Shown: positions 8,729 through 17,971, counted from the first letter of the stretch. The stretch: 64,000 nt of DNA from an uncultured Lachnospiraceae bacterium (GCA_900316625.1 ONDO01000008.1:1-64000), one strand, 5' to 3'. Program-made: numbers and translations. Notes: a model not told the origin generated them from the letters alone.

Positions 8729-8796
8729 AAGGTCCTGGTGCAATCATAAGGGGTTCCATCGGAAGCAAGAATGGAAAACCGATATGGTATCTTTTC

Positions 8797-8840
8797 AAAG
8801 ACAAGATATGCAAACCTTGCATGTCTTGTCTTTTTATTTT
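8797..8840 (+). terminator. valS terminator
   Basis: A 15-bp stem with a single G-T wobble (8799-8813 with 8817-8831) and a T-rich tail from 8831. Its 3' arm also holds the -35 element of the next promoter. Confidence 0.88.
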
Positions 8841-8854
8841 GCGAAAGATATAAT
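8826..8854 (+). promoter_or_regulatory. Promoter of the TPR/kinase operon
   Basis: TTGTCT (8826-8831), a 17-base spacer, TATAAT (8849-8854). The -35 box is the last six bases of the valS terminator stem, so the terminator and promoter share sequence. Confidence 0.7.
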
Positions 8855-8884
8855 TAAATAGGCTATGTATATGGAGATATTACT

Positions 8885-9040
8885 ATGATTGATTTTGAAG
8901 AAGAACTTAAGAAATATAAGCCCGCCCGGGAGGTTGCAGAAGCTGAGGATGCTATCCACAATCGTAACCTTACGGACATGGTAGACGTATTAAAAGAAAT
9001 CACCCGCAGAAATCAGGGTGAAACCGGGAGACATTCCTAA
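8885..9040 (+). CDS. 51-residue soluble protein, unknown
   Basis: A short acidic/basic helical protein (MIDFEEELKKYKPAREV at the start, DMVDVLKEITRRNQ near the end) with no membrane segment. Its ATG follows tatggagatattact, a moderate SD. The stop TAA shares its last base with the ATG of the TPR protein (TAATG), so the two are probably translationally coupled, which supports it being real. I do not recognise the family. It may be a small partner of the zinc-ribbon/TPR protein; that is inference from overlap only. Confidence 0.65.
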   Translation: MIDFEEELKKYKPAREVAEAEDAIHNRNLTDMVDVLKEITRRNQGETGRHS

Positions 9041-10563
9041 TGGCAGATTTTTGTTTTTACTGCGGTGAGGAACTTCCGGATGGACTGGATCGCTGTCCGA
9101 CCTGTGGGGCAGACCAGCTGTCTTACCGGAGAATCATCGAGGAAGCAGATTCATATTATAACAGTGGACTTGAGAAGGCAAAGGTACGAGACCTGACAGG
9201 AGCAATCACTTGTCTCAATGATGCTCTACGTTTCCATAAATATCACACCGATGCCAGAAATCTTCTGGGGCTATGTCTCTATGAGCGTGGTGAAACGGTG
9301 GCGGCTCTGTCGGAATGGGTCATCTCTAAGAACCTGCAGCCGACGGACAATGCAGCTGATCATTATCTGCAGCAGATTCAGACAGCAGGGGAGATGGCTC
9401 GCATTCGGGATATGATCAATCGTTACAATCAGGCTCTTGCATACTGTAGAGAGGGCAATCGCGATCTGGCCAGAATCCAGCTTAAGCGTATCATCGCGAT
9501 GAATAGCCGGAACCTGTCGGCGTATCACCTTCTGGCCCTTATTATGATCCAGGAGAAGGAATACGATGATGCCTGGGAGATTCTCAAGAAGGCGATTGTG
9601 ATCGATGTCGGGGATACGACAACCCTGCGTTATCAGCAGGAGATCCGCTCCGAACGTGAGAAGGAGAATAACGGCAAGAAGAAGAGACATAAGGCCAAGG
9701 TCATCAGTTTCCAGGATGGAAATGAGACAGTGACGATGCCGACGAATTCCTTCCGTGATCTTCTCGATGGCTCCGGAACAACGATTCTTAACATCCTGAT
9801 CGGCCTGATTTTAGGCCTTCTGGTATGTTTCTTCCTCATCATTCCGACCGTAAGGCAGAATGCGAGGAACGATGCGGCAAATGCTCTGGTGGATGCCAAT
9901 GAAACAGCAACAACCAACCAGAACAGTATCAGTCAGCTGCAGGCTCAGGTGAAGTCCCTGAATGACGAACTATCCAAGTATACCGGTATGAGTGATGCGG
10001 TAACATCCTATGAACTTCTGATGCAGGCCAATGCATCTTATGCGGCAGGGGACTTGGCTCAGGCGGGTGCCCAGATGGCATCCATCAACCGGGACCTTCT
10101 CTCATCGACCGGCCAGAGCGTATATGACACCATCCTTCTTGCGGTGAATGCCAAGAAGTTAGATACGGACTTCGCTACGGCGACCACCTTCTATAATGAT
10201 GGAGAATATGACAAGGCGTTGGAGAACTTCAATGCAGTGATCGCTGTAGATGAGAAGTATCGGGATGGAGAGACTCTCTATCGACTGGGTCAGACTTATG
10301 AGAAATTAAAACAGACTGATCAGGCAATCGCAACCTATCAGCATCTGATCGAACTCTTCCCGGATACGGCAGTTGCGTCCAGAGCAGACAGACGTATGCA
10401 GGCCCTGCAGAAGGGTACGCAGGCAGCGGTAAGCGATCGACTGGGTACAGAGACAACAGCTGCACAGCCAGCTACAGAGAATACAGGCGACCAGGCAGAG
10501 TCCCAGGCAGGAGCGGATCCGGCAGCACAGACTGAGGGGAATCCGGAACAGGTAGCACAGTAG
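9040..10563 (+). CDS. Zinc-ribbon and TPR membrane protein
   Basis: 507 residues. The N-terminus is a CxxC...CxxC zinc ribbon (CFYCGEELPDGLDRCPTCG, residues 5-23). Helical TPR repeats run to about 205, followed by a basic stretch and one membrane helix (about 249-272). A coiled coil lies near 290-320, then outward-facing TPR-like repeats at about 330-460 (for example TFYNDGEYDKALENFNAVI). A low-complexity Ala/Gln/Glu tail ends the protein. This places protein-interaction modules on both sides of the membrane. It precedes a hybrid kinase by 30 bases, so it may present a signal to the phosphorelay. No enzyme motif is seen. Confidence 0.8.
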   Translation: MADFCFYCGEELPDGLDRCPTCGADQLSYRRIIEEADSYYNSGLEKAKVRDLTGAITCLNDALRFHKYHTDARNLLGLCLYERGETVAALSEWVISKNLQPTDNAADHYLQQIQTAGEMARIRDMINRYNQALAYCREGNRDLARIQLKRIIAMNSRNLSAYHLLALIMIQEKEYDDAWEILKKAIVIDVGDTTTLRYQQEIRSEREKENNGKKKRHKAKVISFQDGNETVTMPTNSFRDLLDGSGTTILNILIGLILGLLVCFFLIIPTVRQNARNDAANALVDANETATTNQNSISQLQAQVKSLNDELSKYTGMSDAVTSYELLMQANASYAAGDLAQAGAQMASINRDLLSSTGQSVYDTILLAVNAKKLDTDFATATTFYNDGEYDKALENFNAVIAVDEKYRDGETLYRLGQTYEKLKQTDQAIATYQHLIELFPDTAVASRADRRMQALQKGTQAAVSDRLGTETTAAQPATENTGDQAESQAGADPAAQTEGNPEQVAQ

Positions 10564-10593
10564 AGAGAAACGAGCGAAAACTCGGGAGGCCAC

Positions 10594-13485
10594 ATGGGAA
10601 TGTCCACACCGATTCTTGTCATACTAATCCTGAATATGATAACGATGGTCCTTAGTCTGATGCAGATTGCTGTGCACCAGTTCAAGGTCACAAGAGACAG
10701 ACACCTGGATGAAATCGTCCATTCCGGCAGGGAATGGGCTGTGTTCCAGAGAAAGGATATCCTCATTATCACAGATGAGGAATACCATCTGCTCTACGCA
10801 TCAGAGAGTGCAGAACATCTTTTCCCGGGCATGTTCATTAGTGAACATGGGAAACCATCCGCAAAGGTGGTTGAACTGATGAAGAAAGAAGGCCCCACGG
10901 TTGAAATCGGTGGATTTGCCTTCGAGAAGACCATGGCACCGGTAGAGATTCAGGGCAGGATCCAGGGCTATGCTCTCTTCCTGCAGGATGTGACCAGACT
11001 TCATTCGATGGAGAGGGATCTTGCGAAGGCAAGAGAGGAAGCAAGGAATGCCATCGAGACCAGGAACCGCTTCCTGACCAATATGTCCCATGAGATTCGC
11101 ACGCCGATGAACGTGGCTATGGGAATGACGGAGATGCTGACCAGAGAGGATCTGCCTGAGAGTAAGCGCAAGGAGTACATCCAGAATATTCGTACCTCCA
11201 ATCATGCGCTGATTACCATGATGAACGATATCGCGGATTACTCGGAGATCGAGGCAGATACCATTGAGATTCATCCTTCGGAATACAAGCCACAGGAATT
11301 CCTGAAGTCTCTCTCCGGAGCAACGCTTTCAAGAATCGGTGGTAAGAGAGTGGAATTCGTTCTCGATGCAGACCCCGATCTGCCTAAGATTCTCTATGGT
11401 GATGCGGAGAGAATCCGTCAGATCCTGATCAGTATTCTCAATTCAGCAGTTCGATTCACCATGCATGGTTCCATTCAGATGAGCATGCAGATCAAGAATA
11501 TCGACCTGGATAATATTTCCATTCGTTATTCTGTTAAGGATACCGGCCTCGGCTTCCGCCAGAAGGATCTGGAGAAACTCTTTACCCCCTTTGCACATGC
11601 AGGGGCCGCCGGCACTCAGTACAATGAGGGAAATGGACTCGAACTCTCCATTGCAAAACGCCTGGTGGAACTCATGGGCGGCGAGATGGATGTGAAGAGT
11701 GAATATGGTAAGGGAACAGAGATCAGCTTCACACTGGAGCAGAAGATCATGGATTCCCACCCGGGCGTGCACCGGGAATCTACGGATTCGCCTTATATTT
11801 CTGCAGTGGTCAAAAATGAGCAGCTGAAGAAGAATATTATCAAGCTGGCAACACATTATAAGCTGCATTATCTGGAATATGATGAGATCTGTACGATGCA
11901 GCAGCATCTGGATATCCTGATCACGGATGATGATAAGCTGAATTTCCAGGGTTCGAGAGCATATCTTACGGATCCGACCTGCCGTGTTGTTATTCTTCAG
12001 AATCCCATGATCGAGGTTGTGACCCGTCAGGATGCTTATGTTATGAATAAGCCAATCTATGCCGGAACCTTTGTTGAGATGCTTGACCACAGAGACGAGA
12101 AGTCCCAGCGAGTCGCTTTGCAAGGGCAGTCAAACGGCAGCTTCAAGTGTCCCAATGCACATATTCTGATCGTCGATGATAATCCCATGAACCGCAAGGT
12201 GGCCATCGGAATGATTGCTCCTTATGAAGCAATTGTAGATACGGCAGCGGATGGTAGCGAAGCAGTTCAGATGATTCGGGATAATTCCTACCAGATCGTC
12301 TTCATGGACCATATGATGCCCGTTATGGATGGCATTGAGGCCACCAGCGAACTGAGGAAGGACCCCGGCTTCAAAGACCTTCCCATCATCTTCCTGACAG
12401 CGAATGATGTTTTAGATGCCAAGAAGGCGATGCAGGATGCCGGCATGAGTGACTTCATGGCCAAGCCGATTACCAGGGCCAGCATGGAGCAGATCCTTAA
12501 GAAGTGGTTGCCTAAGGACTATCTCATCTTCGAAAATGAAGGACCTGCCGGAAGCGTAGGTCTTAACTCTTCCGTGGTAGAGGATCGCGGTATGGAGACA
12601 GAGGGCCTGCCTCAGGAGAAAGAATGGATCTCGAAGACAGAGGATCTCTATGCGGAAGATATGGGTTCTCTGGCCGAAAGCGATCTGGGAAGCCATCAGC
12701 CGGAACTCGGAGTTCAGACGATAGAGGCTGGGGAAGCGACGGAGACAGAGAATGTGATGTCAGGAGATCTCCATAGTGGCAACGAGATGTCCACTGATAG
12801 TGAAGCTGAGAAAGTGCTGGAAGAACCGTCTGCGATGCAGGGGGCGTCCGAAGTGCGAACAGCACCTGCAGGTGTCAGCTCACCGGAATTCGATCCCAAC
12901 CTTCCCGGAATCAACCGTTGGGAGGGTATTGAGAATTGTGGAACAGAAGAGATGTTCACCGAGATGCTGGGGGACTATCATGATCTGATTAGTGAAAAAG
13001 CCGCCAAGGTTGAAAAACTCTTAGCGGATGGGGATATAAAAAATTATACGATTGAAGTTCATGCCCTGAAATCCACCTCGCACATGATCGGACTTCAGAG
13101 CCTGTCAGATGCCTTCCGTGAGCTCGAACAGCTCGGTCATGCCGGTAAAGTCGATGAACTGAAAGAGAAAACTCCGGAAGTTCTGAGGTGCTATAGGGAA
13201 TACATTGACATTCTCTCTGACTATGGACAGAAGGTAAGCGATGATGCGGAAACGATTCCTATGGATCTCTTTATCGAGAACCTGCAGAGGATTCATGACT
13301 GCATGGACACCTTCGACTTAGATGGTGCAGATGCGGCTATTCGAGTAATCGATGGCTATCGAATTCCCGATGAATACAACGAAGCAACCAAGAGACTTCG
13401 CAATATGGTAACAGACGTCGCAATGGAAGATGCTATGGAACTCACGCTAAAACTCATCGCGAAGATTGAGTCTGATCGGAGGTAA
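10594..13485 (+). CDS. Hybrid sensor histidine kinase with receiver and Hpt domains
   Basis: 963 residues. A membrane helix near 6-24 has no extracellular sensor, so sensing is probably cytoplasmic or via partners. A PAS-like region spans about 50-135. The HisKA phospho-acceptor is His166 in NMSHEIRTPMN. The HATPase domain has the N box (ILNSAVRFT), DTGLGF and GNGLELSIAKRL. A divergent receiver-like stretch at about 405-500 lacks the Asp pocket. A true receiver follows at about 522-640, with phospho-Asp572 in VFMDHMMPVMDG. An acidic linker leads to an Hpt domain with His823 in VHALKSTSH. The architecture gives a full His-Asp-His relay. The next gene, 8 bases on, is the likely final acceptor. 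Confidence 0.92.
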   Translation: MGMSTPILVILILNMITMVLSLMQIAVHQFKVTRDRHLDEIVHSGREWAVFQRKDILIITDEEYHLLYASESAEHLFPGMFISEHGKPSAKVVELMKKEGPTVEIGGFAFEKTMAPVEIQGRIQGYALFLQDVTRLHSMERDLAKAREEARNAIETRNRFLTNMSHEIRTPMNVAMGMTEMLTREDLPESKRKEYIQNIRTSNHALITMMNDIADYSEIEADTIEIHPSEYKPQEFLKSLSGATLSRIGGKRVEFVLDADPDLPKILYGDAERIRQILISILNSAVRFTMHGSIQMSMQIKNIDLDNISIRYSVKDTGLGFRQKDLEKLFTPFAHAGAAGTQYNEGNGLELSIAKRLVELMGGEMDVKSEYGKGTEISFTLEQKIMDSHPGVHRESTDSPYISAVVKNEQLKKNIIKLATHYKLHYLEYDEICTMQQHLDILITDDDKLNFQGSRAYLTDPTCRVVILQNPMIEVVTRQDAYVMNKPIYAGTFVEMLDHRDEKSQRVALQGQSNGSFKCPNAHILIVDDNPMNRKVAIGMIAPYEAIVDTAADGSEAVQMIRDNSYQIVFMDHMMPVMDGIEATSELRKDPGFKDLPIIFLTANDVLDAKKAMQDAGMSDFMAKPITRASMEQILKKWLPKDYLIFENEGPAGSVGLNSSVVEDRGMETEGLPQEKEWISKTEDLYAEDMGSLAESDLGSHQPELGVQTIEAGEATETENVMSGDLHSGNEMSTDSEAEKVLEEPSAMQGASEVRTAPAGVSSPEFDPNLPGINRWEGIENCGTEEMFTEMLGDYHDLISEKAAKVEKLLADGDIKNYTIEVHALKSTSHMIGLQSLSDAFRELEQLGHAGKVDELKEKTPEVLRCYREYIDILSDYGQKVSDDAETIPMDLFIENLQRIHDCMDTFDLDGADAAIRVIDGYRIPDEYNEATKRLRNMVTDVAMEDAMELTLKLIAKIESDRR

Positions 13486-13493
13486 TACTAGTT

Positions 13494-14258
13494 ATGGAAC
13501 AGAACACGCTCCTATTTGTATGTGAACAGAACAGCTATCTCACCGTTTCCCTTGTGGATAAATTAAAGGCGAACTTCATCAATGTCATCAGTGATGTAGG
13601 TGACCCGGATGCCATCAGTCATGTCGCAGACATGATCAACGGTGTCCTTATCTATATCGATTCTGAGATTCTGAAGAATTCCAATGTTCTGATCTATATC
13701 AAGGATATGGCCGCAGAAAAAGATGTCCCCATCTTTATCTTAGGCAATGTAGAGGAGATTGAATCGGTCAAACTCTTCCTCCCCAAGCATCTGGTGCAGA
13801 GAGAATTCGTTCGTCCGGTGGATGTCAATGATGTTGCCCTCGATATTCACAATTTCCTCGAAGAACACAAACAGGCAGAGAAGAAGAAAATTCTGGTCGT
13901 AGATGATTCCGGTCAGGTTCTTCGTAATGTAAAGTCCTGGCTGGAAGGCCGTTATTCCGTTACCTGCGCGAACTCCGGCGCTATGGCAATTAAGTACCTT
14001 ACCATCAACAAGCCGGACCTGGTCCTTCTCGACTATGAGATGCCAATCGTCAATGGAAAGCAGATCCTCGAGATGATCCGTTCAGAGAACGAATTCTCTG
14101 ATGTCTCTGTTATCTTCCTGACTGGAAAAGATGATAAGCAGACGGTCATGGATGTTATGAACCTGAAACCGGATGGATACCTTCTGAAGACCATGAAGCC
14201 TTACCTGATCGTGAAGGCTGTAGATGAGTTCTTTGCCAAGAAGAAAATGAAGGGCTGA
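13494..14258 (+). CDS. Response regulator with pseudo-receiver plus receiver, no output domain
   Basis: 254 residues, two receiver-like domains. The N-terminal one (1-125) lacks the acidic pair (CEQN in place of DD), and its Thr and Lys positions are degenerate. The C-terminal one (about 130-250) is complete: ILVVDDSG, phospho-Asp180 in LVLLDYEMPIVNG, and the switch Thr in VIFLTGKDD. The final conserved Lys position sits in LLKTMKPY. There is no DNA-binding or enzymatic domain, so it probably acts by protein contact, as CheY-like or Spo0F-like proteins do. It is 8 bases after the hybrid kinase, whose Hpt domain is the likely donor. Confidence 0.9.
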   Translation: MEQNTLLFVCEQNSYLTVSLVDKLKANFINVISDVGDPDAISHVADMINGVLIYIDSEILKNSNVLIYIKDMAAEKDVPIFILGNVEEIESVKLFLPKHLVQREFVRPVDVNDVALDIHNFLEEHKQAEKKKILVVDDSGQVLRNVKSWLEGRYSVTCANSGAMAIKYLTINKPDLVLLDYEMPIVNGKQILEMIRSENEFSDVSVIFLTGKDDKQTVMDVMNLKPDGYLLKTMKPYLIVKAVDEFFAKKKMKG

Positions 14259-14300
14259 TTCCCATGTGGGATGAATCGATAGAAAAGAGATTACATAGAT

Positions 14301-15296
14301 ATGGAACAGACGAGAAAGGGCTTGGATTACGGCCCTGAAGAAGTACAGAAATTAGTAGATGACGTTCTGATGGATTATCAGAAGGAACGTGATATCGATA
14401 AGATGACGGTCTACAGTCAGCCGGATCAGGAAGCTGTAAGACTGATTGTGACAAAGCTCCTTCGTATCATCTTCCCCGGTTACTATCGTGATAAGGTTTT
14501 CAAGAGCTATAACCTGACCTCGAATATCACGGTTTGGATTGAAGACGTTATCTATAACCTGAAGAAACAGATTGCAGTTGTACTGACCTACCAAAAGGAA
14601 GGCGAGCATCCGGATGAATACGTATGCCAGCCCCTGGTCGATAAGGAAGCAGCTGAGATTACCATGAAGTTCATGCAGGCAATTCCCAGGATCAGGGATT
14701 ACCTGGATACTGATCTTGAAGCCACCCTGCAGGGGGATCCGGCGGCACTGAACAAGGACGAGATCGTTCTGTCCTATCCTGGCCTTCAGGCCATTGCCAT
14801 CAACCGTATCGCTCATGAACTCTTCCTCTTAAATGTGCCTCTGATTCCTCGTATGATGACAGAGTATGCGCATTCCATGACGGGAATTGATATTCATCCT
14901 GGTGCAACCATTGGCAGATATTTCTTCATCGACCATGGTACCGGAATTGTTATCGGTTCGACGACAACGATTGGAGAACATGTAAAGGTGTACCAGGGCG
15001 TAACTCTGGGCGCCCTGTCTACCAGCGGTGGGCAGAAGCTCCGTGGAACCAAGCGCCATCCGACCATTGAAGATAATGTTACGATCTATTCCGGAGCATC
15101 TATTCTGGGTGGTGACACGGTCATCGGACACGATTCCGTGATTGGCTCGAATGCCTTCATTACCAGCTCTATTCTTCCGGAATCGAGAGTCACCATTAAG
15201 AATCAGGAATTATCGGTGAAGAACGGAAAAGATGGAAGCAGGGAACTAAGTTCCCATGATATCGATCCAGACGGAACCTGGTTCTATGTAATCTAA
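14301..15296 (+). CDS. cysE: Serine O-acetyltransferase
   Basis: 331 residues. It makes O-acetylserine from serine and acetyl-CoA, the first step of cysteine synthesis. A helical N-terminal region (1-190) precedes a left-handed beta-helix of hexapeptide repeats from about 196 (IDIHPGATIG, FFIDHGTGIVIG, the VKVYQGVTLGA turn, then TIEDNVTIYSGASIL). The catalytic His-Asp pair lies in FFIDHGTG and the THxHP-type KRHPTI. It is longer than E. coli CysE in the N-terminal part, as in EpsC-type forms of anaerobes. It lies 42 bases after the regulator with no terminator between, so it appears to be the last gene of the phosphorelay operon. Confidence 0.92.
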   Translation: MEQTRKGLDYGPEEVQKLVDDVLMDYQKERDIDKMTVYSQPDQEAVRLIVTKLLRIIFPGYYRDKVFKSYNLTSNITVWIEDVIYNLKKQIAVVLTYQKEGEHPDEYVCQPLVDKEAAEITMKFMQAIPRIRDYLDTDLEATLQGDPAALNKDEIVLSYPGLQAIAINRIAHELFLLNVPLIPRMMTEYAHSMTGIDIHPGATIGRYFFIDHGTGIVIGSTTTIGEHVKVYQGVTLGALSTSGGQKLRGTKRHPTIEDNVTIYSGASILGGDTVIGHDSVIGSNAFITSSILPESRVTIKNQELSVKNGKDGSRELSSHDIDPDGTWFYVI

Positions 15297-15308
15297 CGCA
15301 AGTAAAAT

Positions 15309-15345
15309 AACCGGCCTTCTGCCAGGCAGAAGGCCGGTTTTTCTC
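15309..15345 (+). terminator. Terminator after cysE
   Basis: A near-perfect long inverted repeat (aaccggccttctgcc with ggcagaaggccggtt, 15309-15339) followed by tttttctc. It ends the 8.9-15.3 kb operon and stands between convergent genes, so it may also act for the minus-strand amylase gene. Confidence 0.85.
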
Positions 15346-15391
15346 TGCATGGCGGATGTCATAGGCATGGGCCTATGTCGTACGATAAGCC

Positions 15392-17203
15392 TTAATTTTT
15401 ACGCAGGAGCACGCAGGAGAAGCCAGGCAGGATTCCGTCGAAGACAGAATCTGAGAGCAGTTCCTTATAGCCCGAGAATTCACGGGCCTTTACGTCATTA
15501 TCGCCCACATGGAAGAGAAGAATCTCACCGGAATTCAGGTGATACTCTAAGATGCGACGCTCATCATCTGCACTGCAGGAGGAGTAGTTACCACTGGTCA
15601 GATCATTGATGGTATGACGGAAGAAAGTAAGTCGCTGATACCAGGTATAGAGCTCTCTATCCTGCCTGTCAGGATCCCAGAGCATTCCTCTTCGGTTATC
15701 GGGATCCATGCCGCCGGTCATTCCAACTTCATCACCATAGTAGAGGAAGGGCGTGCCAGGAAGAAGCATCTGCAATGCGGCTGCCAGTCGGAGCTTTCTC
15801 TTATCCTCGCCTGCGCGATAGAGGAAACGGCTGGTATCATGGCTGTCAATCAGGTTCCACATGACAGGAAGAACAGCGGAATGGTACTGACCATTGAGGA
15901 AACCCTGCTCAGCCATGAAGTCGGAAGGGCGGGTATTGCCATCGCAGATCATGGAAGAGACGCTCTTATAGAAGGCGTAGTTCATGACGGAATCCCATTC
16001 GTCACCCTGGAGGAAGTCGGGTGCATAGTGCCATACTTCGCCAACGATGAGGGCATCCGCATTGATTGCCTTTACCTCCTTACGGAATCTCTTCCAGAAA
16101 GCATGTCCGATCTCATCACCGACATCGAGCCTCCAGCCATCGATTCCGAATTCTTTCAGATAATGGCAGGCAACCCCTAAGACATAGTCCTGGACCTTGG
16201 GATTGTGGAGGTTAAGCTTGGGCATTCCTCCAAAATACGCGAAAGACTGGTAGGAAGGTTTTCGATCCGCAGATCCACCGTCGATGGGAAGAGAATCTAT
16301 ATAGTACCAGTCATAATACTCTGAGTCCTTTCCCTTTTCCTTAATATCAGAGAATGCGAAGAAGTCCGTCGAGGTATGGTTGAAGACGCCATCTAACATT
16401 ACGCGAAGACCAAGTTCGTGTGCCAGCTTCACCAGGTCATGCAGGTCCTCTGCAGTGCCCAGAGAAGGGTCCACCTGGTAATAATCGACCGTATCATATT
16501 TATGAGAAGTATTGGACTTGAAGATGGGGGTCATGTAGATCACATCCACGCCCATCTCCTTCAGGTGGGGCAGGTGCTCGATGATGCCGCGGAGATTACC
16601 ACCCAGATTCTCCTGCGAGCCAATCGGAGCCTTATACCAGAGTTTGGGGTCTACCGGCTCACTCGAAGCATAGCGGCTGGGGAAAATCTGATATACAACA
16701 GCGTTCTTTGCCCAGTCAGGGATGGAAAAGGTCTGCTCCTTGCGAGAGAGGATGGGGCAGTCGAACATAGCCTCCACGTCCATGGGCTGTGAAGGGAAGA
16801 AACGATTGTCTCCATACCAGATGCGGGCACCGGCATGATCGATGATCTCGAAGGTGTAGCGTAGGCAGAGCATGTCGAAAGACAGGCCGTGCTCTATGGA
16901 CAAGCCCTTCATTTCTGAATCAGCCTTATTCTCGACATGATCATGTCCATTTGCGGCATCTCTGACGCTAGGAATCCGTAGATCCAGGCGGAAGTAGTCA
17001 TGGGCGAAATCACTCGCATAGCGCTCCATGCGAAAGCAGGCATCGGTGTTTTTCCTGTCATGCGAGATATACTTATCGGTGGTGTGCAGATAGATCGCAC
17101 TCACATCAGAAGAAGCTACCATGAGTCGGATACGAAGCGATCCATCTTCTAAGAAGAAGCAGTCTCTCTGATCGGCATAATGTAAGATTCCAGCGTAGTT
17201 CAT
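15392..17203 (-). CDS. GH13 alpha-amylase family enzyme (neopullulanase/cyclomaltodextrinase type)
   Basis: 603 residues, no signal peptide, so probably cytoplasmic. A CBM34-like N-terminal beta domain (1-130) is followed by the (beta/alpha)8 barrel. The four conserved regions are visible: DGVFNHTS, GWRLDVGDE with the nucleophile Asp, VGEVWH with the acid Glu, and NLIDSHDTSRF. The set matches neopullulanase, maltogenic amylase and cyclomaltodextrinase, which hydrolyse alpha-glucan oligomers. The start at 17203 has the SD gaaggag; the frame is open to 17236 without one. A TTGACA promoter and a cre-like site lie upstream, fitting carbon-source control. The exact substrate is not determinable. 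Confidence 0.9.
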   Translation of the reverse strand: MNYAGILHYADQRDCFFLEDGSLRIRLMVASSDVSAIYLHTTDKYISHDRKNTDACFRMERYASDFAHDYFRLDLRIPSVRDAANGHDHVENKADSEMKGLSIEHGLSFDMLCLRYTFEIIDHAGARIWYGDNRFFPSQPMDVEAMFDCPILSRKEQTFSIPDWAKNAVVYQIFPSRYASSEPVDPKLWYKAPIGSQENLGGNLRGIIEHLPHLKEMGVDVIYMTPIFKSNTSHKYDTVDYYQVDPSLGTAEDLHDLVKLAHELGLRVMLDGVFNHTSTDFFAFSDIKEKGKDSEYYDWYYIDSLPIDGGSADRKPSYQSFAYFGGMPKLNLHNPKVQDYVLGVACHYLKEFGIDGWRLDVGDEIGHAFWKRFRKEVKAINADALIVGEVWHYAPDFLQGDEWDSVMNYAFYKSVSSMICDGNTRPSDFMAEQGFLNGQYHSAVLPVMWNLIDSHDTSRFLYRAGEDKRKLRLAAALQMLLPGTPFLYYGDEVGMTGGMDPDNRRGMLWDPDRQDRELYTWYQRLTFFRHTINDLTSGNYSSCSADDERRILEYHLNSGEILLFHVGDNDVKAREFSGYKELLSDSVFDGILPGFSCVLLRKN

Positions 17204-17267
17204 CTTGTCTCCTTCGGAAATATAAAACGACCACATAGGTCGGGGCTGATCCTGTCAAGGAAATTAT

Positions 17268-17281
17268 TGAAAACGTTCCCA
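17268..17281 (-). promoter_or_regulatory. cre-like/LacI-type operator upstream of the amylase gene
   Basis: TGAAAACGTTCCCA matches the CcpA cre consensus except at one position and has the central CG of LacI-family operators. It sits 8 bases beyond the amylase -10 box, over the expected start site. Binding there would block transcription. Confidence 0.5.
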
Positions 17282-17288
17282 TAAAGAG

Positions 17289-17318
17289 AATTTACCTAAA
17301 ATACAAGTGATCTGTCAA
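17289..17318 (-). promoter_or_regulatory. Amylase promoter (minus strand)
   Basis: Read on the minus strand: TTGACA (17318-17313), an 18-base spacer, TAAATT (17294-17289). The cre-like site follows directly. This and the divergent Hsp20 promoter account for the 303-base gap at 17204-17506. Confidence 0.6.
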
Positions 17319-17387
17319 GGTGGAAAAGACGAAAAGACCGCAAAAATAGGTGTGTTCACAAAGATTTCACATAAAATATCTGACAAA

Positions 17388-17414
17388 TTAGCACTCACCT
17401 GTTGACAGTGCTAA
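17388..17414 (+). promoter_or_regulatory. CIRCE element (HrcA operator)
   Basis: TTAGCACTC, nine bases, CAGTGCTAA: the HrcA-binding CIRCE inverted repeat with one mismatch in the right arm. It overlaps the -35 box of the Hsp20 promoter, so HrcA would repress until heat stress. Confidence 0.92.
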
Positions 17415-17429
17415 TAATGATGCTATAAT
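17402..17429 (+). promoter_or_regulatory. Promoter of the small heat-shock gene
   Basis: TTGACA (17402-17407), a 16-base spacer, TATAAT (17424-17429). The -35 lies within the CIRCE element. Confidence 0.88.
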
Positions 17430-17506
17430 ACAAAGTATCAAAAGAAAGAGATCCGGCCAACCCGAATTCACGGATGTCAGGATCAGTAGATATAGGAGGT
17501 AGCACT

Positions 17507-17941
17507 ATGATGTATATGCCCAGTGTTTTTGGAGAGAACCTGATGGATGATTTCTTTGATGATGATTTCTTCCGTACACCAGCAAGGAAGAGCGCAAGCG
17601 GCCTCATGAGAACCGATATCAAGAAGCTGGATGGCAGCTACGAACTGTCAATTGAACTTCCGGGTGTGAAGAAGGAAAATGTGGAACTTTCTCTCGATAA
17701 TGGTTACCTGAAGATTCAGGCTAATTCCACGAATGAGAAGGAAGAGAAGGATGATGATGGACAGTGGATCCGCCGTGAGCGTTACAGCGGTACCTCTGAG
17801 AGAACCTTCTATGTAGGCGAACAGGTAACAGAAGATGATGTGAAGGCTTCCTTTGAGAACGGTATTCTGAAGATTACGGTTCCGGATGAGGAAGAGCAGA
17901 AGAAACGCCTGCCCGAGAAGAAAGTAATCCAGATCGTCTAA
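17507..17941 (+). CDS. Hsp20/alpha-crystallin small heat-shock protein
   Basis: 144 residues. An ATP-independent holdase that binds unfolding proteins in the cytoplasm. A short N-terminal arm rich in Asp and Phe (NLMDDFFDDDFF) precedes an alpha-crystallin domain from about residue 38 (YELSIELPGVKKENVEL to NGILKITVP). The C-terminal tail is basic. The start is one of two adjacent ATGs (17507, 17510) after the SD taggaggt; the frame is open further upstream without an SD. It is monocistronic between two terminators and controlled by CIRCE/HrcA. The family assignment is secure. Confidence 0.95.
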   Translation: MMYMPSVFGENLMDDFFDDDFFRTPARKSASGLMRTDIKKLDGSYELSIELPGVKKENVELSLDNGYLKIQANSTNEKEEKDDDGQWIRRERYSGTSERTFYVGEQVTEDDVKASFENGILKITVPDEEEQKKRLPEKKVIQIV

Positions 17942-17971
17942 ATGATTTGTTTCCAAAAGAAAGATAACCTT

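Noticed and set aside
5981..8743. 920-codon open frame on the minus strand opposite valS
   Set aside because: It lies entirely antisense to a certain valS gene. Long antisense frames arise here from biased codon use. It has no SD or recognisable domain.
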